Below are positions 1 through 8,519 of a stretch of 64,000 nt of DNA, piece by piece. Below the pieces are notes generated by a model. That model saw only the letters and a list, made by a program, of their open reading frames with translations, did no database searches and had not been told where the DNA came from. Numbering within the stretch: position 1 is the first letter of the stretch; each line of letters starts with the position of its first letter. This DNA is from Limnohabitans curvus (lineage in GTDB: Bacteria > Pseudomonadota > Gammaproteobacteria > Burkholderiales > Burkholderiaceae_C). The position numbers were made by a program, and so were the translations under genes. Location of the stretch: positions 2,666,001 to 2,730,000 of the forward strand of contig NZ_NESP01000001.1 of the NCBI RefSeq assembly GCF_003063475.1, given 5' to 3'.

Positions 1-181
1 CATTGCCACCTTGGCGCAGGTGGATGCCGCTCGCATTGATTTGTATGCCTTTGCGTTTGTGGCAGCGCGCGTGGGCTTTATTGTTTGCTATGTGGCTGAC
101 AAAGCCAGTTTGCGTTCTTTGTTTTGGTTGATTGGATTGCTGAGTGTGGTGGGTTTGTTTGCTGCAGCCTTGGGTTTGTAA
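1..181 (+). CDS. MAPEG family membrane protein, C-terminal part (5' end outside window)
   Basis: The frame beginning at base 2 is open to a TAA at 179-181 and gives about 59 residues of a hydrophobic C-terminus. It contains an ARIDLYAFAFVAARVGF segment, then a LRSLFWLIGLL segment and a final hydrophobic helix. This spacing of Ala-Arg, Tyr and Leu-Arg-Ser between two membrane helices is typical of the last half of small MAPEG proteins (membrane-associated proteins in eicosanoid and glutathione metabolism). In bacteria these are mostly about 130-residue inner-membrane proteins of unknown substrate. The N-terminal helices and the start lie outside the window, so family membership rests on the tail only. 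Confidence 0.7.
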   Translation, partial: IATLAQVDAARIDLYAFAFVAARVGFIVCYVADKASLRSLFWLIGLLSVVGLFAAALGL

Positions 182-244
182 AGCTGTCATCCGTTTGCAA
201 GTGCCGCGCGTTGTAGAGCTACCTTTTCACAAAGTGAGTCTTCT

Positions 245-610
245 ATGAAACGCATTTCTACCTTGTTTGCCTGTTTATTGGCCTTTGCCGTGGTCTTGCC
301 CGCGCAAGCGGATGGTCGTGGGCACGGCGGCGGGTATGGCGGTTATCACGGTGGTCATGGAAGCTATGGTGGTTACGGTGGGCACTACCGTGGTTCGAGC
401 AACTATTGGTTAGCCCCCGTTTTGGGTGCCGCTTTGGTGGGCAGCGTGATTTACGCCGCTAGCAGTCCAAGCTATGCGGTGCCGCAAACGGTGGTGGTGC
501 AACAGCAATATGCACCGCCCAGCCGTGTGGCGTATTTCTGCCCCACCGCGCAGCAGTACTACCCCAACGTCCCCAGCTGCCAAGTGCCTTGGCAACCTGT
601 GAACTACTAA
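245..610 (+). CDS. small secreted Gly/His/Tyr-rich protein, hypothetical
   Basis: A 121-residue protein with a clear signal peptide (MKR start, hydrophobic core, AQA-D cleavage near residue 22). A low-complexity stretch at about residues 24-50 is built of Gly, His and Tyr repeats. A hydrophobic segment follows at about 55-72 (WLAPVLGAALVGSVIYAA), then a Gln/Pro-rich tail with two cysteines (CPTAQQYYPNVPSC). Short periplasmic or outer-membrane proteins of this design are common in Burkholderiales and have no established function; the His-rich region could bind metal, which is only a guess. The gene stands alone and ends directly before a strong terminator. Confidence 0.75.
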   Translation: MKRISTLFACLLAFAVVLPAQADGRGHGGGYGGYHGGHGSYGGYGGHYRGSSNYWLAPVLGAALVGSVIYAASSPSYAVPQTVVVQQQYAPPSRVAYFCPTAQQYYPNVPSCQVPWQPVNY

Positions 611-613
611 AAC

Positions 614-641
614 AAAAAAGCCGGGCTAGCCCGGCTTTTTT
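614..641 (+). terminator. rho-independent terminator after the Gly/His-rich gene
   Basis: A perfect palindrome AAAAAAGCCGGG / CCCGGCTTTTTT with a CTAG centre starts three bases after the stop codon of the upstream gene. The A-run and T-run flanks let it work in both directions, so it can also serve the minus-strand exonuclease gene that ends at 684. Confidence 0.9.
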
Positions 642-683
642 GTTGCGCGTCATTCGCTTCATCGAAGCGCTTGCATCACGTGT

Positions 684-1595
684 TTAGAGCGTGACGACTT
701 CTTTGTTGCCTAAGCGGTTTGAGTAGCGCACTTTGCCGCCTGTGGTTTCTAGTTCCACGCGCGCGCTGCGGCCTGCGTACACATGGTGTTTGAGCCATTC
801 CAACTCTTGTTTCATTTCAGCATCGCCTGCCACCACACGGCTCCAGCAGCGCAGCTCGGCAGACCAGCGGTAGTTGCGGGCCTTGAGTTTGTCTTTGGTC
901 TCAAACGGCGAGTTGATGGCGTACACCTTTTGCTGTGGCTTGTTCAAGGTCAACAGCACGGCGAGCAGGGCGGTTTGTTGGCTTTGCGGCAGCACTTGGT
1001 TCAGCAGCTCTAGCAGCGCCCAGCAATCGGCCTCAGCGCGGTGGGCTTCGTAGAAGTAGCCTTGGGTGCTGAGCAAATACTCCAGCTTGGCCGAGCCAAA
1101 ACCTTCTTCACGCCAGTCGATGTCTTTGATGCTGCACGCCCAGTTGAGTTGTTCAAACAGGGGCCAGCGGGCTTCGACGAATGGGCGGTCAAACGCGGCA
1201 TTGTGGGCAATGACCACGTCGGCATTTTTCAAAAACTCAGCCACGCGGGCGTCGTCAATGCGTTGCCCTTGCACCATCTCGTCGGTGATGTGGTGCACCG
1301 CAATCGAGGCGGGGGGAATGGCAAAACCGGGGTCTTCCAGCTCGTCGAACACCTCGCTGACACGGTAGACCACGCCTGTGACAGCGTCGAATTCAAAGGC
1401 CAACATGCCCAGTTCAATCACGCGGTCGGTGGCCACGTCAAAGCCCGTGGTTTCGGTGTCGAGCACGATGCCTTTGCTGAGTTTTTGGCCTGGTGCAGGG
1501 GTGTTGAACACACGGCCCGGCACGAGGCGGCGCAGCACGCGGTAGTCAGGGTGTTGTTCTAGTTGTTGGGCGAGTTGTTCGATATCTTGTGTCAT
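684..1595 (-). CDS. DnaQ-like 3'-5' exonuclease (DEDDh)
   Basis: A 303-residue protein of the DNA polymerase III epsilon/PolC exonuclease superfamily. The Exo I motif is LDTETTGFD (Asp46, Glu48). Exo II is in the segment VIAHNAAFDRPF and Exo III is HRAEADCWALLELL with the general-base His, which makes it the DEDDh subtype. A C-terminal part beyond the nuclease fold (about residues 215-303) has no motif I recognise. The frame is open 23 codons further upstream, but the ATG at 1595 begins after the stop of the neighbouring MFS gene and gives a sensible N-terminus, so it is preferred. The stop of the upstream gene is only 10 bases away, so the two are probably co-transcribed. It is not the replicative epsilon subunit; an accessory repair or nucleotide-recycling role is likely. 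Confidence 0.85.
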   Translation of the reverse strand: MTQDIEQLAQQLEQHPDYRVLRRLVPGRVFNTPAPGQKLSKGIVLDTETTGFDVATDRVIELGMLAFEFDAVTGVVYRVSEVFDELEDPGFAIPPASIAVHHITDEMVQGQRIDDARVAEFLKNADVVIAHNAAFDRPFVEARWPLFEQLNWACSIKDIDWREEGFGSAKLEYLLSTQGYFYEAHRAEADCWALLELLNQVLPQSQQTALLAVLLTLNKPQQKVYAINSPFETKDKLKARNYRWSAELRCWSRVVAGDAEMKQELEWLKHHVYAGRSARVELETTGGKVRYSNRLGNKEVVTL

Positions 1596-1605
1596 GGGGC
1601 TAATG

Positions 1606-2826
1606 TTAAGCGTGGTCCGCCTGCGTGGCGTTGCGCTTGGCAATGGCATGTGCAAAAAAAACACCTAACAGCACCACGCCCAGACCCACCGCACCCAGTA
1701 CATGGCTGGAGTTGAAGTGACCTAGCAGAGCGGCCAACACCAACACGCCCAGCGATTGACCTAAAAACAAAAAACCAGCAAACAGCGTCACACCTGTGCC
1801 GCGTGCGGTCGGCACCATTTGTGTGGCCTTGGCCTGCATGGTGTTGTGAAACATGGCAAAGCCAAAGCCCGCCACAAAGCAAGAAGGCAGGGCCAGTTGC
1901 CACCAAGGGCCAAACGCAATGATCAAAAATGCCAAGCCAAAATACAAAGCCCCATAGCGCGCCAAACCCACTTCCCCAAAGCGGCGAATGACATATTTGG
2001 CAGCTCCCATATAAGCCATGCCGCCCAAACCAAACAGCGCCGTGGTGCCACCCGCCAGCGTGAGCGAAATGTGGTGCATCTGGTGCAAATGAGATGCGGT
2101 GACGGCCAATAAACCAAAAATCATGGCCCCTTCAACCAGCGCAATGCCTAGCAGCGTGCGGGCCCACGCGTCGCCGGCCACTTGTTTGAGTTGCCTGAAA
2201 AAACCTGCCGGTGCGTGTGCATGGCGTGAGACGGGTTCTAAATGTTTGAGCTGTTGCCACAGCAAAAAGCTGACGATGGCAAATGTGGCGGCCATCAGTA
2301 CAAAAGCCCAACGCCAGCCCAGCGTATCCGTCAGCAAACCGCCAAACAACTGACCCGCTGTGATGCCCAGCATGGTGCCCAAACCGACTCGGGCCAAAGT
2401 TTCTTGCCGCTGCTCGTAATGCACCACATCGCCCACCCAAGCCAGCGAGAGCGGAATGATGGCTGCCGCGGTGAGTGCTGTGCCCACGCGTGCAGCCACG
2501 AGAAATGGCAAATCAGAACTCAGCGCCGACAACGTGCAACCCACGCTGCAACCGATGGTTGCCAGCATGACCACACGGTACTTGCCAAAGCGGTCACCCA
2601 CAGGACCGTAAAACAATTGCATCAAGCCGTAGGCGATGGCGAAAAACGAGATGACTTGTGAGACCTCGCTGATAGGTGCCGCAAAGACGCGCGACAGCTC
2701 GGGCAGCATGGGGTCGCAAATGCGTTGCACGGACATGCTCGAGAAGGTCGCCAAGGACAACAAAAAAATCGCCCGGCGGGTGCTGGGCGTTAACGCGTGG
2801 GATGTGGGATGTGAGTGGGACTTCAA
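1606..2826 (-). CDS. MFS transporter (drug/sugar efflux type)
   Basis: A 406-residue integral membrane protein with about 12 hydrophobic segments. It has the MFS signature between helices 2 and 3 (GPVGDRFGKYRVV, matching the G-x3-D-R-x-G-R/K consensus) and motif-C-like Gly-rich helix 5 (GLGTMLGITAGQLFGG). Length and layout fit the 12-helix proton antiporters of the AraJ/Bcr type. The substrate cannot be read from sequence. It is first in a two-gene minus-strand unit with the DnaQ-like exonuclease and is divergent from the PLD nuclease gene, with about 90 bases between them. Confidence 0.85.
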   Translation of the reverse strand: MKSHSHPTSHALTPSTRRAIFLLSLATFSSMSVQRICDPMLPELSRVFAAPISEVSQVISFFAIAYGLMQLFYGPVGDRFGKYRVVMLATIGCSVGCTLSALSSDLPFLVAARVGTALTAAAIIPLSLAWVGDVVHYEQRQETLARVGLGTMLGITAGQLFGGLLTDTLGWRWAFVLMAATFAIVSFLLWQQLKHLEPVSRHAHAPAGFFRQLKQVAGDAWARTLLGIALVEGAMIFGLLAVTASHLHQMHHISLTLAGGTTALFGLGGMAYMGAAKYVIRRFGEVGLARYGALYFGLAFLIIAFGPWWQLALPSCFVAGFGFAMFHNTMQAKATQMVPTARGTGVTLFAGFLFLGQSLGVLVLAALLGHFNSSHVLGAVGLGVVLLGVFFAHAIAKRNATQADHA

Positions 2827-2919
2827 AGCGTCTCGACTTTACTATGCGGGTGTTTATTGAATTAATCAAATAAACGCCAAAAGTAATAAATGTGACTTTT
2901 GCGGTTTAGCATTTCGACC

Positions 2920-3456
2920 ATGAACAAGTTCGTCATTTTGAGTGCCCTGTGGCTGGGCGTGTCGGTAACGCTTGCCACGCCCGCTGTGGCAAGCCAGGCC
3001 TCCACAGGTATCCAGGTGGAGGTGTTGGGGGTTTACTTCACACCGCCCACCGATGCCGCCGCCGCCATTGTCCAAGCCATCGATGGCAGCGAGCGCGAGG
3101 TGCTGGTGCAGGCTTATGGGTTCACGCACAACGCCATTGCCCAAGCATTGGTGCGGGCGCACCAGCGTGGTGTGGCGGTGCGTGTGTTGTTGGATAAAAA
3201 GAGCCAAACCTCCAACGGCTATGTGATGGGTGTGCTGGCCCACGCGCAAATTGAGCTACGCCAAGATGGCAAACACGCCATCGCGCACAACAAAGTGATG
3301 GTGATTGATGAGGCCATCGTCATCACTGGCAGCTTCAATTTCACCAACTCAGCGGCATCGCGTAACGCAGAGAATTTTCTGGTTTTGAAGTCTGACGAAC
3401 TGGCGCAGAAGTACAAGCTTCAGTGGCAAAACCACTGGGCACACGGCGTGGAATAA
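2920..3456 (+). CDS. secreted phospholipase D-like nuclease (single HKD motif)
   Basis: A 178-residue protein with a signal peptide (MNKFVILSALWLGVSV..., AVA-S cleavage near residue 25). One phospholipase D domain carries HNKVMVID (His123, Lys125, Asp130) followed by the GSFNFTNSAASRNAEN block that completes the PLD signature. A single HKD copy in a protein this short is the pattern of the Nuc-type periplasmic endonucleases, which dimerise to build one active site. A TTG at 2899 would add seven residues, but the ATG at 2920 directly precedes a normal signal sequence. No conjugation genes lie nearby, so a degradative or periplasmic DNA role is more likely than a transfer role. Confidence 0.85.
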   Translation: MNKFVILSALWLGVSVTLATPAVASQASTGIQVEVLGVYFTPPTDAAAAIVQAIDGSEREVLVQAYGFTHNAIAQALVRAHQRGVAVRVLLDKKSQTSNGYVMGVLAHAQIELRQDGKHAIAHNKVMVIDEAIVITGSFNFTNSAASRNAENFLVLKSDELAQKYKLQWQNHWAHGVE

Positions 3457-3518
3457 GGACTTGCAAACGCAGATTTAGTCTGCCAGCTCTAAAAATGCAC
3501 CATTTCGGCGCAAAACGC

Positions 3519-3546
3519 TTGTCAAAGCGGAACTTGTCTTTAGAAT
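3519..3546 (+). promoter_or_regulatory. candidate sigma-70 promoter of the phasin gene
   Basis: TTGTCA at 3519-3524 and TAGAAT at 3541-3546 are separated by 16 bases and lie about 90 bases before the phasin start. The predicted leader is AT-rich and ends with TTGGAG just upstream of the ATG at 3637. This is a motif match by eye only. Confidence 0.5.
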
Positions 3547-3636
3547 ACGTGTCATGCTGCACTGCAACATAACTTTAGCCAACGGGCAGGGTTCAGAGCA
3601 GTTTGACCATCCTTTTTAATATTTTGGAGATTTGAA

Positions 3637-4182
3637 ATGACTTTGACCCCTGAACAAGTGATCGCCGCCAACAAAGCAAACTTGGAAACTTTGGTTGGTT
3701 TGACCAACAAAGCTTTCTCTGGCGTGGAACAACTCATCGAGTTGAACTTGGCCGCTGCTAAAAGCACTTTGGCTGATTCACAAAAACAAACCAACGCCGC
3801 TTTGAGCGTAAAAGACGCGCAAGAGTTGTTGGCTTTGCAAGCGAGCCTGTTCCAGCCTTTGGCTGAAAAAGCAGTCGCTTACAACCGTCATTTGGTTGAA
3901 ATCGCAACAGGTACAGGTTCACACTTCCAAGGTCACTTGGAATCCAAAGTGGCTGAAGCTCAAAAAGCTTTCCACGCCATGGTGGACAACGCTGCCAAAA
4001 ACGCACCTGCTGGCTCTGAAGCTGCTGTCGCCGCTTTCAAAACTGCCGTGTCCGCTGGCAACAACGCCTTGGAATCTGTGCAAAAAGCAGTCAAGCAAGC
4101 CACAGACGTGGCTGAAGCCAACTACAAAAACTTGGCTGAGACAGCTTTGAAAACAGCAAAGCCTGCTGCCAAGAAGCGTTAA
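3637..4182 (+). CDS. phaP: phasin family protein (PHA granule surface protein)
   Basis: A 181-residue, almost fully helical, Ala/Lys-rich protein. It begins with TPEQVIAANKANLETL and has the phasin core VEQLIELNLAAAKSTLADSQ and LLALQASLFQPLAEKAVAYNRHL, ending in the Ala/Lys-rich tail KTAKPAAKKR. Phasins coat polyhydroxyalkanoate granules and control their size and number. The gene is monocistronic, with its own likely promoter and a strong terminator, and uses a biased codon set consistent with high expression. No PHA synthase or other granule gene lies in the window, so the link to PHA rests on the family. Confidence 0.9.
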   Translation: MTLTPEQVIAANKANLETLVGLTNKAFSGVEQLIELNLAAAKSTLADSQKQTNAALSVKDAQELLALQASLFQPLAEKAVAYNRHLVEIATGTGSHFQGHLESKVAEAQKAFHAMVDNAAKNAPAGSEAAVAAFKTAVSAGNNALESVQKAVKQATDVAEANYKNLAETALKTAKPAAKKR

Positions 4183-4208
4183 TTTTTCAAGGGTCTCCAA
4201 GACCTCTG

Positions 4209-4234
4209 AAACGGCTCCTTCGGGAGCCGTTTTT
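4209..4234 (+). terminator. rho-independent terminator after the phasin gene
   Basis: AAACGGCTCC, a TTCG tetraloop and GGAGCCGTTT, then more T residues. It begins 27 bases after the phasin stop codon. Confidence 0.9.
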
Positions 4235-4296
4235 CGTATGTGCTTGAGTGTTGACGAACAGGTTCTAATATTGGGTCAAAACACAGGAGAGCAGCG

Positions 4297-5406
4297 GTGG
4301 ATAAAGTGGACGGTGTGGTGATTGGCGCAGGTGTGGTGGGCCTAGCTACGGCGCGTGCCTTGATTCAAGCCGCACCTGAAACAGCCCGAGAGTGGTTGGT
4401 GCTCGAAGCAGCTGATGCGATTGGCACAGGCACCAGCTCGCGCAACAGCGAAGTCATTCACGCTGGCATTTACTACCCGCAAGGTTCACTCAAGGCCAAA
4501 TTGTGCGTGCAAGGCCGTGACCGTTTGTACGCTTACGCCACAGAGCGCGGCGTGTCGCACCAGCGCTGCGGCAAATTGATTGTGGCCACCCACGCCGATC
4601 AGCTGCCTGCACTTGATGCCCTTTTGCAAAAAGCCCACGCCAACGGTGTGACTGATGTGGTGATGCTCAGCGCCGAACAGGCACAAGTGATGGAGCCCTC
4701 GCTGTCGTGCGTGGCGGCCTTGCATTCGCCCAGTACGGGCATTGTGGACAGCCACGGTTTGATGCTGAGCCTGCAAGGTGATTTTGAAAACGCCGGCGGC
4801 ATTGTGGCGTTGAATTCGCCCGTGGCTTCAGCCGTGTGCCGCGACGACGGCATCGTGGTGCGCATGGCCGACGGTTCTGAGTTGTTGGCGCAAACGGTGG
4901 TGAATGCAGCGGGGTTGACCGCACCTTGGCTGGCGAAACATTTTGAAGGCTTGGCTGCGCAGCATGTGCCGCAGGCTTACTTTGCCAAGGGCAACTACTT
5001 CACGCTCTCGGGCAAATCGCCGTTTTCACATTTGATTTACCCCGTGCCCGAAGCGGCCGGTTTGGGCGTGCATTTGACCCTCGATCTTGGTGGCCAAGCC
5101 AAGTTTGGCCCTGATGTGCAGTGGGTCGATCGCCCGGATGATCTGCTGGTGTCCGCTGAACACGAGCAAGTGTTTTACAACGAGGTGCGCAAGTATTGGC
5201 CAGCCCTAGGCGATGGTGCGTTGCAAGCAGGCTACGCAGGCATTCGCCCCAAAATATCTGGTCCGCACGAGGCCGCCGCTGACTTTTGTATCCAAGGCCC
5301 CGCCGTGCATGGCGTGAAGGGTTTGGTGAACTTGTTTGGTATTGAGTCGCCGGGCTTGACCAGCGCGCTTGCCATCGGGGACGCGGTGGTGCAGGCCTTG
5401 CAGTAA
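4297..5406 (+). CDS. FAD-dependent oxidoreductase, L-2-hydroxyglutarate oxidase-like
   Basis: A 369-residue DAO-type flavoprotein. The N-terminal Rossmann motif is [15 protein letters not shown], and the segment [17 protein letters not shown] is characteristic of the LhgO/L2HGDH group. The C-terminal FAD-binding part contains GIRPKISGP and [18 protein letters not shown]. By family it would oxidise L-2-hydroxyglutarate or a similar short hydroxy acid to the keto acid and feed electrons to the respiratory chain. The start is a GTG at 4297 with CAGGAGA about 7 bases upstream; no better ATG exists in frame. The NlpC/P60 gene follows after 9 bases and is probably co-transcribed. The exact substrate is inferred. 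Confidence 0.8.
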   Translation: MDKVDGVVIGAGVVGLATARALIQAAPETAREWLVLEAADAIGTGTSSRNSEVIHAGIYYPQGSLKAKLCVQGRDRLYAYATERGVSHQRCGKLIVATHADQLPALDALLQKAHANGVTDVVMLSAEQAQVMEPSLSCVAALHSPSTGIVDSHGLMLSLQGDFENAGGIVALNSPVASAVCRDDGIVVRMADGSELLAQTVVNAAGLTAPWLAKHFEGLAAQHVPQAYFAKGNYFTLSGKSPFSHLIYPVPEAAGLGVHLTLDLGGQAKFGPDVQWVDRPDDLLVSAEHEQVFYNEVRKYWPALGDGALQAGYAGIRPKISGPHEAAADFCIQGPAVHGVKGLVNLFGIESPGLTSALAIGDAVVQALQ

Positions 5407-5415
5407 AGTCGCGGT

Positions 5416-5910
5416 ATGAATAAACGCTTGTTTCTTGGCGTTTGCATCACGCCACTTTTGTTTGCTTGCTCGACCTCGTCGCGTCAACCGGCTTCGACAG
5501 CAGCGACATCGCAAAACTACCCCAACAACCCCGCCAAACGGCAAGATATCGTCATGCAGGCGGTGGCCATGCTCGACCGTGGCTACACCTACGGCGGTAA
5601 AAAACTGCACACGGGGTTTGACTGTTCGGGCTTGGTGAGCTTTGTCTACAAAGAGTCCGCAGGCATTCCGCTCAAAGGCAGTGCGGCGCAAATGGCAGAG
5701 GTGGCCAAACCCGTGGAGCCTGCGCAAGCCCACCCCGGCGATTTGGTGTTTTTCAACACGCTGGGCAGCGCGTTTTCGCATGTGGGCATCTACATCGGCT
5801 CGGGCAAATTTGTGCACGCCGCCAATGAAAAAACGGGTGTGAAAACTGAGCGTTTGAACCATGTGTATTGGTCCAAACGCTTTGAAGGCTACCGCACTGT
5901 TTTTGCTTGA
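5416..5910 (+). CDS. NlpC/P60 family lipoprotein, putative murein endopeptidase
   Basis: A 164-residue protein with a lipoprotein signal (LLFAC, acylated Cys18), a Ser/Ala/Pro-rich spacer, and an NlpC/P60 domain from about residue 42 to the end. The catalytic residues are visible: Cys70 in GFDCSGL, His122 in SHVGIYIG, and a third polar His134 in FVHAANE. The family hydrolyses gamma-D-glutamyl-diamino acid bonds in peptidoglycan stem peptides, and this one would sit on a membrane facing the periplasm. Length is typical for a Spr/MepS-like enzyme. A second NlpC/P60 protein is encoded at 53512-54060. Confidence 0.88.
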   Translation: MNKRLFLGVCITPLLFACSTSSRQPASTAATSQNYPNNPAKRQDIVMQAVAMLDRGYTYGGKKLHTGFDCSGLVSFVYKESAGIPLKGSAAQMAEVAKPVEPAQAHPGDLVFFNTLGSAFSHVGIYIGSGKFVHAANEKTGVKTERLNHVYWSKRFEGYRTVFA

Positions 5911-5968
5911 CGCTGGGTTTGGGCTGTCGGTCCCAAGCTACAAGCTTTGGTTCAATTTCCTAGCCTCT

Positions 5969-7051
5969 TTAGGCCTCGTCGCGAATGGCCAGCGCCGCTT
6001 CTTTCACCAGCGCGGGACCTTTGTAAATGAGGCCGGTGTAAATCTGCACCACGTCCGCACCCGCTTTGATTTTGGCCACCGCATCGGCGCCGCTCAAAAT
6101 GCCGCCCACGCCGATGATGGGGAAGTGGGGGCCCATCGCCGCACGCAGCTGGCGAATGACTGCATTGCTTTTCTCAAACACCGGTGCGCCTGAGAGGCCG
6201 CCAGTTTCGTCGGCGTGCGCCATGCCTTGCACCGCGTCGCGGGCGATGGTCGTGTTGGTGGCGATGACGCCCCATGATGGCGTGCCCTCGTGCACGCAGT
6301 GACGCTTCAAGGTGGCCGCAATCACCGCGATTTGGTCGCTGTCCAAATCTGGTGCGATTTTGATGAACACGGGCACTTGCTTGTTGTGCTTCTGAGCCAG
6401 TTCAGCGCGGCGTTTGGCGAGCGTGCCAATCAGCGCATCTAGCGCTTCGTCGCTTTGCAGCTCGCGCAGGTTTTTGGTGTTGGGGCTGGAGATGTTCACC
6501 GTCACGTAGTCGGCGTGCGGGTACACGCCGTCTAGGCAAATCAGGTAGTCGTCGGCAGCGTTCTCGATGGGGGTGGCGGCGTTCTTGCCGATGTTCAGGC
6601 CCAAGAGCATGGGCGAGCCCGCACCTTTCTTTCCTGATTCACTGCGGAACTTCGCCAGCTTCACATTGGCCAAAAAGGCATCCAAGCCTTCGTTGTTAAA
6701 GCCAAGGCGGTTGATCAACGCGTTGGCTTCGGGCAAACGGAACATGCGGGGCTTGGGGTTGCCCGGCTGGCCTTTGGGCGTGACTGTGCCGACTTCGACA
6801 AATCCAAAACCCATGGCGGCCAAGCCGTCAATGCAGTGCGCGTTTTTGTCCAAACCTGCCGCCAAGCCCACACGGTTGGGGAAGTTCAAGCCTGCCAGTT
6901 GCACGGGGTCTTGCACGCGGGTTTGGCAGTACGCCCAAGCCAGCGGTGTGTTTTGCGTGCAGGCCAACATGGCCAGCGTGTGCTCATGGGCGGTTTCGGC
7001 ATCCATGGCGAACAGAAAAGGGCGGGCAAGTGAATAAGGCAACAACGACAT
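5969..7051 (-). CDS. pyrD: dihydroorotate dehydrogenase (quinone), class 2
   Basis: A 360-residue enzyme that oxidises dihydroorotate to orotate with quinone as acceptor, the fourth step of pyrimidine synthesis, at the inner membrane. Class-2 features are the N-terminal amphipathic helix ([28 protein letters not shown]), then [31 protein letters not shown], the VNISSPNT segment with the catalytic Ser region, and FMN-binding [15 protein letters not shown]. The ATG at 7051 is preferred over one 26 codons upstream because the class-2 N-terminus starts exactly there. It is divergent from rpiA, with only 41 bases between the two starts, so the promoters must overlap. Confidence 0.95.
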   Translation of the reverse strand: MSLLPYSLARPFLFAMDAETAHEHTLAMLACTQNTPLAWAYCQTRVQDPVQLAGLNFPNRVGLAAGLDKNAHCIDGLAAMGFGFVEVGTVTPKGQPGNPKPRMFRLPEANALINRLGFNNEGLDAFLANVKLAKFRSESGKKGAGSPMLLGLNIGKNAATPIENAADDYLICLDGVYPHADYVTVNISSPNTKNLRELQSDEALDALIGTLAKRRAELAQKHNKQVPVFIKIAPDLDSDQIAVIAATLKRHCVHEGTPSWGVIATNTTIARDAVQGMAHADETGGLSGAPVFEKSNAVIRQLRAAMGPHFPIIGVGGILSGADAVAKIKAGADVVQIYTGLIYKGPALVKEAALAIRDEA

Positions 7052-7092
7052 GGATAATCTCAAGCTTTTATAGAACCCTCGGATTTTCGCCC

Positions 7093-7803
7093 ATGAATAC
7101 GCCCACCCACACGTCGACCCAAGCCGCACCTTTGTCTCAAGATGAATTGAAAACTTTGGTGGGCCAAGCCGCCTTGCAATACGTGGTGCCTGGCGAGGTG
7201 GTGGGCGTGGGCACGGGCTCTACCGTCAACAAATTCATCGACGCCTTGGCCACCATGAAAGATCAAATCAAAGGCGCCGTGTCGAGCTCGGTCGCCTCCA
7301 CCGAACGTTTGCAAGCCTTGGGCATTCAGGTGTTTGAAGCCGCCGAGGTGGAAAGCCTGTCGGTGTACATCGACGGGGCAGACGAAATCGACCACCAAGG
7401 GAATATGGTGAAGGGTGGCGGCGCTGCGTTGACGCGCGAAAAAATTGTGGCTGCGCAATCCAAGATGTTTGTGTGCATTGCTGATGAAAGCAAGCTGGTC
7501 GATGCGCTGGGCGCGTTCCCCTTGCCGGTCGAAGTGATTCCCATGGCCACTGCGCGCGTGATGCGCCAGTTCGCCGCGATGGGTGGCAGCGCCAAGGTGC
7601 GTTTGAAAGACGGCCAACCTTTGGTGACCGACAACGGCCAACACATCGTCGATGTGACGGGCTTGAAAATCAGCGACCCACTTCAGTTTGAAACCGACGT
7701 CAGCCAATGGCCAGGCGTGGTGACCGTGGGTGTGTTTGCCCACCAAAAAGCGCAGGTGTGTTTGCTGGGCACATCCACCGGCGTGAAGACGCTGACGTTT
7801 TGA
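7093..7803 (+). CDS. rpiA: ribose-5-phosphate isomerase A
   Basis: A 236-residue enzyme interconverting ribose-5-phosphate and ribulose-5-phosphate in the non-oxidative pentose phosphate pathway. The family motifs appear in order: [11 protein letters not shown] (phosphate binding), the SSVASTERL segment, YIDGADEID with the catalytic acid, and [13 protein letters not shown] with the catalytic Lys. The N-terminus has a short polar Thr/Ser extension before the conserved [13 protein letters not shown]. The ATG at 7093 was chosen because the frame upstream runs antisense over pyrD and has no family similarity. The following SDR gene starts within the rpiA stop region. Confidence 0.95.
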   Translation: MNTPTHTSTQAAPLSQDELKTLVGQAALQYVVPGEVVGVGTGSTVNKFIDALATMKDQIKGAVSSSVASTERLQALGIQVFEAAEVESLSVYIDGADEIDHQGNMVKGGGAALTREKIVAAQSKMFVCIADESKLVDALGAFPLPVEVIPMATARVMRQFAAMGGSAKVRLKDGQPLVTDNGQHIVDVTGLKISDPLQFETDVSQWPGVVTVGVFAHQKAQVCLLGTSTGVKTLTF

Positions 7804-8504
7804 AAAGCCTAGGCACTTCGTATCGAGCCTTGGTGTTGGGTGCATCAGGTGCGCTGGGGAGTGCTTTTGTTGAGGTCTTGCAGGCCGATGCGGCTTGCTC
7901 GCAAGTTGTGGGTTTGTCGCGCAGCTCGCAGCCTGCATTTCGGTTGGAAGACGAGGCCAGCATGGCCGCTGCGGTGGCTGCGCTTGTGGCTGAGTCACAA
8001 GCGCCGTTTCACCTCATCATCGACGCCACGGGCGCGCTCACCATCGACGGGCAGGGGCCAGAAAAGCACCTTGGCGCACTCAACGCCACACAACTGGTCC
8101 GTGCGTTTGAAGTCAACACCATTGGCCCCGCGTTGTTGCTCAAACACTTCATGCCCTTGCTGGCCACCGAGCAGCGCAGCATCTACGCCAAGCTGTCAGC
8201 CCGTGTGGGCAGCATCAGCGACAACCGCAAAGGGGGTTGGTACAGCTATCGCGCTGCCAAAGCTGCCTTGAACATGGTGCTGCAAACCGCCGCGATTGAG
8301 GCGGCTCGCAAACGCCCGCAACTCGTGGTGGCCGCCATGCAGCCGGGTACGGTGGCGTCTGGCTTGTCGGCGCCCTTTGTGCCAGCAAAAGATTGCCTCA
8401 CGCCCGCGCAATCGGTGGCAGGTTTGTTGAATGCTTTGGATGATTTGCCTGCGCAAGCTGTCGCGCATTTTGTGGACTACAAAGGCGCGGCGATTCCTTG
8501 GTGA
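7800..8504 (+). CDS. SDR family NAD(P)-dependent oxidoreductase
   Basis: About 234 residues of a short-chain dehydrogenase/reductase. It has the nucleotide-binding [10 protein letters not shown], the catalytic Ser region [10 protein letters not shown], and YRAAK (Tyr-x3-Lys) in [11 protein letters not shown], followed by a MQPGTVAS segment as in other SDRs. The start is set at a TTG at 7800 that overlaps the rpiA stop (TTGA), which places residue 1 about 10 residues before the first beta strand. In-frame codons further upstream lie inside rpiA and look like read-through of the wrong frame. The overlap implies translational coupling to rpiA. The substrate is unknown; the closest general type is the CsgA/C-factor-like SDRs. 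Confidence 0.8.
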   Translation: MKSLGTSYRALVLGASGALGSAFVEVLQADAACSQVVGLSRSSQPAFRLEDEASMAAAVAALVAESQAPFHLIIDATGALTIDGQGPEKHLGALNATQLVRAFEVNTIGPALLLKHFMPLLATEQRSIYAKLSARVGSISDNRKGGWYSYRAAKAALNMVLQTAAIEAARKRPQLVVAAMQPGTVASGLSAPFVPAKDCLTPAQSVAGLLNALDDLPAQAVAHFVDYKGAAIPW

Positions 8505-8519
8505 AAGCGAGGTTGGTGC